Below, one piece after another: positions 4,968 to 8,514 of a stretch of 8,514 nucleotides of DNA. A program made the position numbers and the translations under genes. Origin of the DNA: an uncultured Roseburia sp. (GTDB lineage Bacteria; Bacillota; Clostridia; Lachnospirales; Lachnospiraceae); NCBI GenBank assembly GCA_947070915.1, contig CAMTDY010000127.1, forward strand, positions 1-8,514, written 5' to 3'. The first letter of the stretch is position 1. Every line of letters starts with the position of its first letter. The notes beneath the pieces were generated by a model. It had not been told where the DNA came from. It was given only the letters and a program-made list of their open reading frames with translations, and searched no databases.

Positions 4968-6014
4968 TTATTTCTTCATCTCTGTCTTAAGCATCTCTGT
5001 CAGCTGTGGAACGATCTTATTCAGATCACCTACGATACCATAGTCAGCTACATCAAAGATCGGAGCATCCTCGTCTTTATTGATGGCAACGATGATATCT
5101 GCCTCTTCCATACCAGCTGTATGCTGGATGGCACCAGAAATACCGATGGCAAAGTATACGTTCGGCCGAACAGTTTTTCCGGTCTGTCCCACCTGACGGT
5201 CTGCCGGAAGCCACTCATTCTCCACAACGGCACGGGAACAGCTTACGGTTCCGCCGATCACCTCTGCCAGATCCTCCAGAAGCTTGAAGTTCTCTTTTGA
5301 ACCAACACCACGTCCGCCGGATACAAGAATCTTTGCATCCATAATGTCCACGGTATCTTTCACTTCTTTTACTACATTGAGGATCTCAACATATTTGTCG
5401 TTTGGAGTAAATCCTGGGTTATAATTGATCACTTCTGCCTTGGCGCCTGCTTTTGGCTCGATCTTCTGCATAACACCTGGACGTACCGTAGCCATCTGAG
5501 GACGGTTATCCGGACATGCGATGGTAGCGATGGTATTTCCGCCAAAGGCAGGACGGGTCATAAGAAGCTGGTTGTGTTTCTGCTCGTTCTCTTTTCCAGG
5601 AACTGCATTGATCGGGAAATCACCGATCTCAAGAACGGTACAGTCTGCGGTAAGGCCAGTAGCCACACGGGCGGACACACGAGGACCGAGGTCACGGCCG
5701 ATGGCTGTCGCACCTACCAGCATGATATCCGGTTTGTACTCGTTGATCACAGAAGCAAGGGCATGGGTATATGGCTCTGTCCGGTAATCTTTCAGCTCCG
5801 GATCATCCACAACAATTACCTTGTCGGCACCGTACTCAGCTAATGTATCTACAAGACCGGAAACACCAGAACCAACCAGAACGGCTGTCACGTCGGTATT
5901 TAAGTCTTTGGCAAGCTCATTTGCTTTTCCAAGCAATTCCAGAGCGATTCCACTTATTTCATTGTCTACCTGCTGTGCATAGACAAATACACCTTTATAT
6001 TCTTCTAAATTCAT
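4968..6014 (-). CDS. etfA: Electron transfer flavoprotein alpha subunit
   Basis: This 348-residue subunit pairs with EtfB and carries electrons between NADH, ferredoxin and butyryl-CoA dehydrogenase in the cytosol. The N-terminal domain spans about 1-190 and the conserved C-terminal FAD-binding domain about 220-348. FAD-contact blocks are L-V-S-G-G-R-G-V-G-S (230-239), S-R-A-V-V-E-N-E-W (260-268), R-Q-V-G-Q-T-G-K-T-V (273-282), G-I-S-G-A-I-Q-H (291-298), N-K-D-E-D-A-P-I-F (312-320) and D-Y-G-I-V-G-D (324-330). The length is normal, with no ferredoxin domain at the N-terminus. The ATG at 6014 has AAGGAGG (6020-6026) five bases upstream. It lies 18 bases after etfB and is the last gene of the operon, followed by a terminator. 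Confidence 0.96.
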   Translation of the reverse strand: MNLEEYKGVFVYAQQVDNEISGIALELLGKANELAKDLNTDVTAVLVGSGVSGLVDTLAEYGADKVIVVDDPELKDYRTEPYTHALASVINEYKPDIMLVGATAIGRDLGPRVSARVATGLTADCTVLEIGDFPINAVPGKENEQKHNQLLMTRPAFGGNTIATIACPDNRPQMATVRPGVMQKIEPKAGAKAEVINYNPGFTPNDKYVEILNVVKEVKDTVDIMDAKILVSGGRGVGSKENFKLLEDLAEVIGGTVSCSRAVVENEWLPADRQVGQTGKTVRPNVYFAIGISGAIQHTAGMEEADIIVAINKDEDAPIFDVADYGIVGDLNKIVPQLTEMLKTEMKK

Positions 6015-6032
6015 GATTGCCTCCTTGTTTAC

Positions 6033-6815
6033 TTAGATTACATGTTTCTCTTTTAATTTCTCAACAATATAACTTGCACCCTCTGCGCCGTCCAGAGCCA
6101 CTTTTTCACCAGCGCCCTTACGAACTTTGTCAGAAGCTTTTGCAATCTTTGTCGGAGAACCTTTCAGACCCAGGTTGGAATCATCCACATCCTTTAAGTC
6201 TGCCCTTCCCCAAACCGTAATCTCTTTGTCATAGGCATCAAAGATTCCGCCAGGAGTCATGTAACGCGGCTCATTTAATTCAGAAAGAGCAGTGATCAGA
6301 CAAGGCATTTTTGCCTTCAGTTCATGACTTCTGTCATCATACTGACGCTGTACGATCACATAGTCGCCATCAATCTTAATATCCTTAGCATAGGAAATAA
6401 CCGGAATATCAAGATGCTCGGAGATCTGAGGTCCTACCTGTGCGGTATCACCATCGATCGCCTGGCGTCCTGTGATGATCAGGTCATAGTCGATATTGCG
6501 AAGAGCGCCTGCGATCGTTGTGGAGGTCGCCCATGTATCTGCGCCGCCAAGCACACGGTCTGTCACAAGGATTCCCTTGTCAGCGCCCATTGCCATTGCT
6601 TCACGAAGAACTTCTTCTGCTTTGGGAAGTCCCATGGTAAGAACGGTAACCTCTGCACCGTTCTGCTCTTTGATGCGAAGTGCTGCTTCCAGACCTGCCT
6701 TATCATCCGGGTTCATAATTGTAAGCATTGCACCTCTGTCAAGTGTACCATCCGGATTGAATTTTACTCCGCCTGCTGTGTCAGGTACCTGTTTTATACA
6801 AACTACTATTTTCAC
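6033..6815 (-). CDS. etfB: Electron transfer flavoprotein beta subunit, bifurcating type
   Basis: This 260-residue partner of EtfA begins M-K-I-V-V-C-I-K-Q-V-P-D and ends K-L-K-E-K-H-V-I. G-A-D-T-W-A-T-S (91-98) and T-G-R-Q-A-I-D-G-D-T-A-Q-V-G-P-Q (115-130) are the blocks characteristic of clostridial and Acidaminococcus EtfB, where a second FAD replaces the AMP of classical ETFs and allows electron bifurcation. The start is GTG (6813-6815), set by AAGGAGG at 6824-6830 with an 8-base gap; no ATG is available at a suitable distance. The gap to bcd is 13 bases and the ribosome binding site overlaps the bcd stop codon (TAAGGAGG), which suggests translational coupling and matched subunit amounts. 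Confidence 0.96.
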   Translation of the reverse strand: MKIVVCIKQVPDTAGGVKFNPDGTLDRGAMLTIMNPDDKAGLEAALRIKEQNGAEVTVLTMGLPKAEEVLREAMAMGADKGILVTDRVLGGADTWATSTTIAGALRNIDYDLIITGRQAIDGDTAQVGPQISEHLDIPVISYAKDIKIDGDYVIVQRQYDDRSHELKAKMPCLITALSELNEPRYMTPGGIFDAYDKEITVWGRADLKDVDDSNLGLKGSPTKIAKASDKVRKGAGEKVALDGAEGASYIVEKLKEKHVI

Positions 6816-6828
6816 GATATGAACCTCC

Positions 6829-7983
6829 TTATTTCAATAAGTTTCCAGAGATAACCATACGCTGAACTTCTGATGTTCCTTCGTAAATCTCTGTGATCTT
6901 CGCATCACGCATCATACGCTCTACATCGTACTCACGGATGTAACCATAACCACCGTGTAACTGAACTGCTTTTGTTGTCACTTCCATGGCAACCTCAGCA
7001 GCATATAATTTTGCCATTGCAGCTTCTACACTATAAACCTTCTGTGTCTCTTTTGCTTTCGCTGCTTTGTATACGAGATGTTTGGCAGCCTCTACCTTTG
7101 TCGCCATGTCAGCCAGCTGGAACTGTGTGTTCTGCTGTGCTGCGATGGAACGGCCAAACTGTTTTCTTTCTTTTACGTAAGCTACTGTCGTCTCCAGCGC
7201 GCCCTCAGCGATACCAAGCGCCTGAGCGGCGATACCGATACGTCCGCCATCCAGTGTGTGCATGGCGATCGGGAATCCTCTTCCCTCTGGTCCAAGAAGA
7301 TTTTCTTTCGGGATACGGCAGTCCTCAAAGATCAGTTCATATGTAGCTGAACCGCGGATACCCATTTTCTTTTCTTTTGTACCAAATGAGAAGCCAGGAG
7401 TTCCTTTTTCTACAATGAATGCGGAGAAATTCTTTTTCTTTCTGCCGCGTCTGTCCTCTGTCACGCTGGTAATGGCGATCACTATATAAACATCTGCCAC
7501 TTTACCGTTGGTGATGAAACATTTGGAGCCATTGAGCACCCACTCGTCGCCATCTAAAACAGCCTTTGTCTGCGCACCCTGGGCATCCGTTCCGGCACCT
7601 GGTTCTGTCAGTGCAAAAGCACCCAGTTTTTCACCTTTTGCCAGCGGTACAAGGTATTTCTGTTTCTGCTCTTCCGTACCATAAGTCATGATCGGATCAC
7701 AGCAAAGAGAGGTATGGGCAGATACAACTACGCCTGTCGTACCACACACTTTAGAGAGCTCCTCCACGCACATCACATATGTCAGAGGATCGCAGCCCTG
7801 TCCGCCATACTCCTTTGGTATCGGAATTCCCATGAAACCATATTTCTGCATTTTTTCCACAGTCGCCATCGGGAATTTTTCTGTTTCGTCGGTTTCCTGA
7901 GCGAGTGGTTTCGCTTCATTTTCAGCAAATTCTTTAAACAAAGATCTTGCCATTTCATGTTTCTGATCTAAAGTAAAATCCAT
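6829..7983 (-). CDS. bcd: Butyryl-CoA dehydrogenase (acyl-CoA dehydrogenase family)
   Basis: This 384-residue flavoenzyme reduces crotonyl-CoA to butyryl-CoA with electrons from EtfAB, the key energy-conserving step of butyrate formation. The family layout is complete: an alpha domain (1-120), a beta domain with F-A-L-T-E-P-G-A-G-T-D (123-133) and W-V-L-N-G-S-K-C-F-I-T-N-G (148-160), and a C-terminal alpha domain with R-K-Q-F-G-R (273-278), Q-L-H-G-G-Y-G-Y (341-348) and the catalytic Glu368 in I-Y-E-G-T. The length equals that of short-chain acyl-CoA dehydrogenases. A basic stretch R-R-G-R-K-K-K (178-184) seems to lengthen a beta-domain loop compared with relatives I remember. The ATG at 7983 has AAAGGAG (7994-8000) ten bases upstream. 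It lies 21 bases after hbd and 13 before etfB; that context excludes a beta-oxidation role as the first choice. Confidence 0.95.
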   Translation of the reverse strand: MDFTLDQKHEMARSLFKEFAENEAKPLAQETDETEKFPMATVEKMQKYGFMGIPIPKEYGGQGCDPLTYVMCVEELSKVCGTTGVVVSAHTSLCCDPIMTYGTEEQKQKYLVPLAKGEKLGAFALTEPGAGTDAQGAQTKAVLDGDEWVLNGSKCFITNGKVADVYIVIAITSVTEDRRGRKKKNFSAFIVEKGTPGFSFGTKEKKMGIRGSATYELIFEDCRIPKENLLGPEGRGFPIAMHTLDGGRIGIAAQALGIAEGALETTVAYVKERKQFGRSIAAQQNTQFQLADMATKVEAAKHLVYKAAKAKETQKVYSVEAAMAKLYAAEVAMEVTTKAVQLHGGYGYIREYDVERMMRDAKITEIYEGTSEVQRMVISGNLLK

Positions 7984-8004
7984 TGTTAATGAACTCCTTT
8001 CTAA

Positions 8005-8514
8005 TTATTTGCTGTAGTCAAAAAATCCCTTGCCAGTCTTGCATCCCAGTTTTCCGGCGCGAACCATTTTTCTGAGAAGTGGTGATGGTCTGTATTTGGA
8101 ATCACCTGTTTCTGCATAAATGACCTCCATAATAGCAAGGCAGATATCGAGACCAATGTAATCGCCAAGATGAAGAGGTCCCATCGGATGATTACATCCA
8201 AGGATCATCGCAGTATCAATATCCTCTGCGCTGGCAACACCTGCTTCAAGAACACAGATCGCTTCATTGATCATCGGGATCAGGATGCGGTTTACGGCAA
8301 ATCCAGCAGCCTCATTCACCTGTACTGGTGTTTTTCCGATCTGTTTTGCGATCTCAATGATCTTATCGTTCATTTCATCCGGTGTGTTCTCACCGCGGAT
8401 AACTTCTACCAGCTTCATTCTGTCAGCTGGGTTAAAGAAATGCATTCCGATCATCGGACGGTCCAGGCCAGCTCCCATCTCTGTGATAGAAAGAGAGGAA
8501 GTATTGGAAGCAAA
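8005..8514 (-). CDS. hbd: 3-hydroxybutyryl-CoA dehydrogenase, C-terminal part (5' end outside window)
   Basis: The visible 169 residues are the C-terminal 60 percent of a roughly 280-residue protein that interconverts acetoacetyl-CoA and 3-hydroxybutyryl-CoA with NAD(P)H. The fragment opens at the window edge with F-A-S-N-T-S-S-L-S-I-T-E, the end of the Rossmann domain, so the missing 5' part is simply cut by the window. The catalytic histidine lies in G-M-H-F-F-N-P. The dimerisation domain follows, with G-F-A-V-N-R-I-L-I-P-M-I-N-E-A, N-H-P-M-G-P-L and the C-terminal G-K-G-F-F-D-Y-S-K. It is upstream of bcd by 21 bases in the butyrate operon; crotonase and thiolase genes would be expected beyond the right edge. 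The residue after the first 12 is an internal Met, not the start. Confidence 0.95.
   Translation of the reverse strand, partial: FASNTSSLSITEMGAGLDRPMIGMHFFNPADRMKLVEVIRGENTPDEMNDKIIEIAKQIGKTPVQVNEAAGFAVNRILIPMINEAICVLEAGVASAEDIDTAMILGCNHPMGPLHLGDYIGLDICLAIMEVIYAETGDSKYRPSPLLRKMVRAGKLGCKTGKGFFDYSK

Noticed and set aside
6324..6854. Plus-strand open frame opposite etfB
   Set aside because: The minus strand encodes a full, highly conserved EtfB; the plus-strand product shows no family features.

Overview
The window looks like chromosomal DNA of a butyrate-producing, low-to-mid GC clostridium, most likely a gut Lachnospiraceae. This rests on the hbd-bcd-etfB-etfA gene order, the strong AGGAGG-type ribosome binding sites, the protein styles (a DUF4867-type protein, a cytosolic NodB-like deacetylase, a Pro/Thr/Ala-linker lipoprotein) and the AT-rich sigma-A promoters. 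All assignments come from reading motifs and from remembered family sequences; no database search was made.

Layout from left to right. Positions 1-203 are a regulatory region. It holds a near-consensus leftward promoter (-35 at 73-78, -10 at 50-55) firing off the left edge, and a rightward promoter (114-142) for a secreted lipoprotein gene (204-800, + strand). Positions 801-971 are a hairpin-rich gap between convergent genes, dominated by a bidirectional terminator at 880-931. All remaining genes are on the minus strand and are described here in transcription order, from right to left.

From the right edge the butyrate operon runs: 3-hydroxybutyryl-CoA dehydrogenase (5' part outside the window), butyryl-CoA dehydrogenase, EtfB and EtfA, with gaps of only 21, 13 and 18 bases. 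These enzymes form the reductive half of the acetyl-CoA to butyryl-CoA pathway. EtfB carries the signature of clostridial electron-bifurcating ETFs, so Bcd-EtfAB is expected to couple crotonyl-CoA reduction to ferredoxin reduction. A terminator-like hairpin (4894-4952, transcribed leftward) closes the operon.

Next comes a tight three-gene glycan cassette: a cytosolic family 2 glycosyltransferase with an unassigned C-terminal region, a NodB/CE4-type deacetylase without a signal peptide, and a secreted GH5 (subfamily 2-like) endoglucanase with complete catalytic residues. The gaps are 21 and 31 bases. I see no convincing promoter between the etfA terminator and the glycosyltransferase, so read-through or attenuation is possible. 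Last is a DUF4867-type cupin-like protein with its own promoter and leader hairpin.

No tRNA or rRNA genes, CRISPR arrays, transposases, att sites or prophage genes were seen. The least explained parts are the glycan cassette, the GTAC-centred palindromes at the left-hand promoters, and the hairpin cluster at 801-962.
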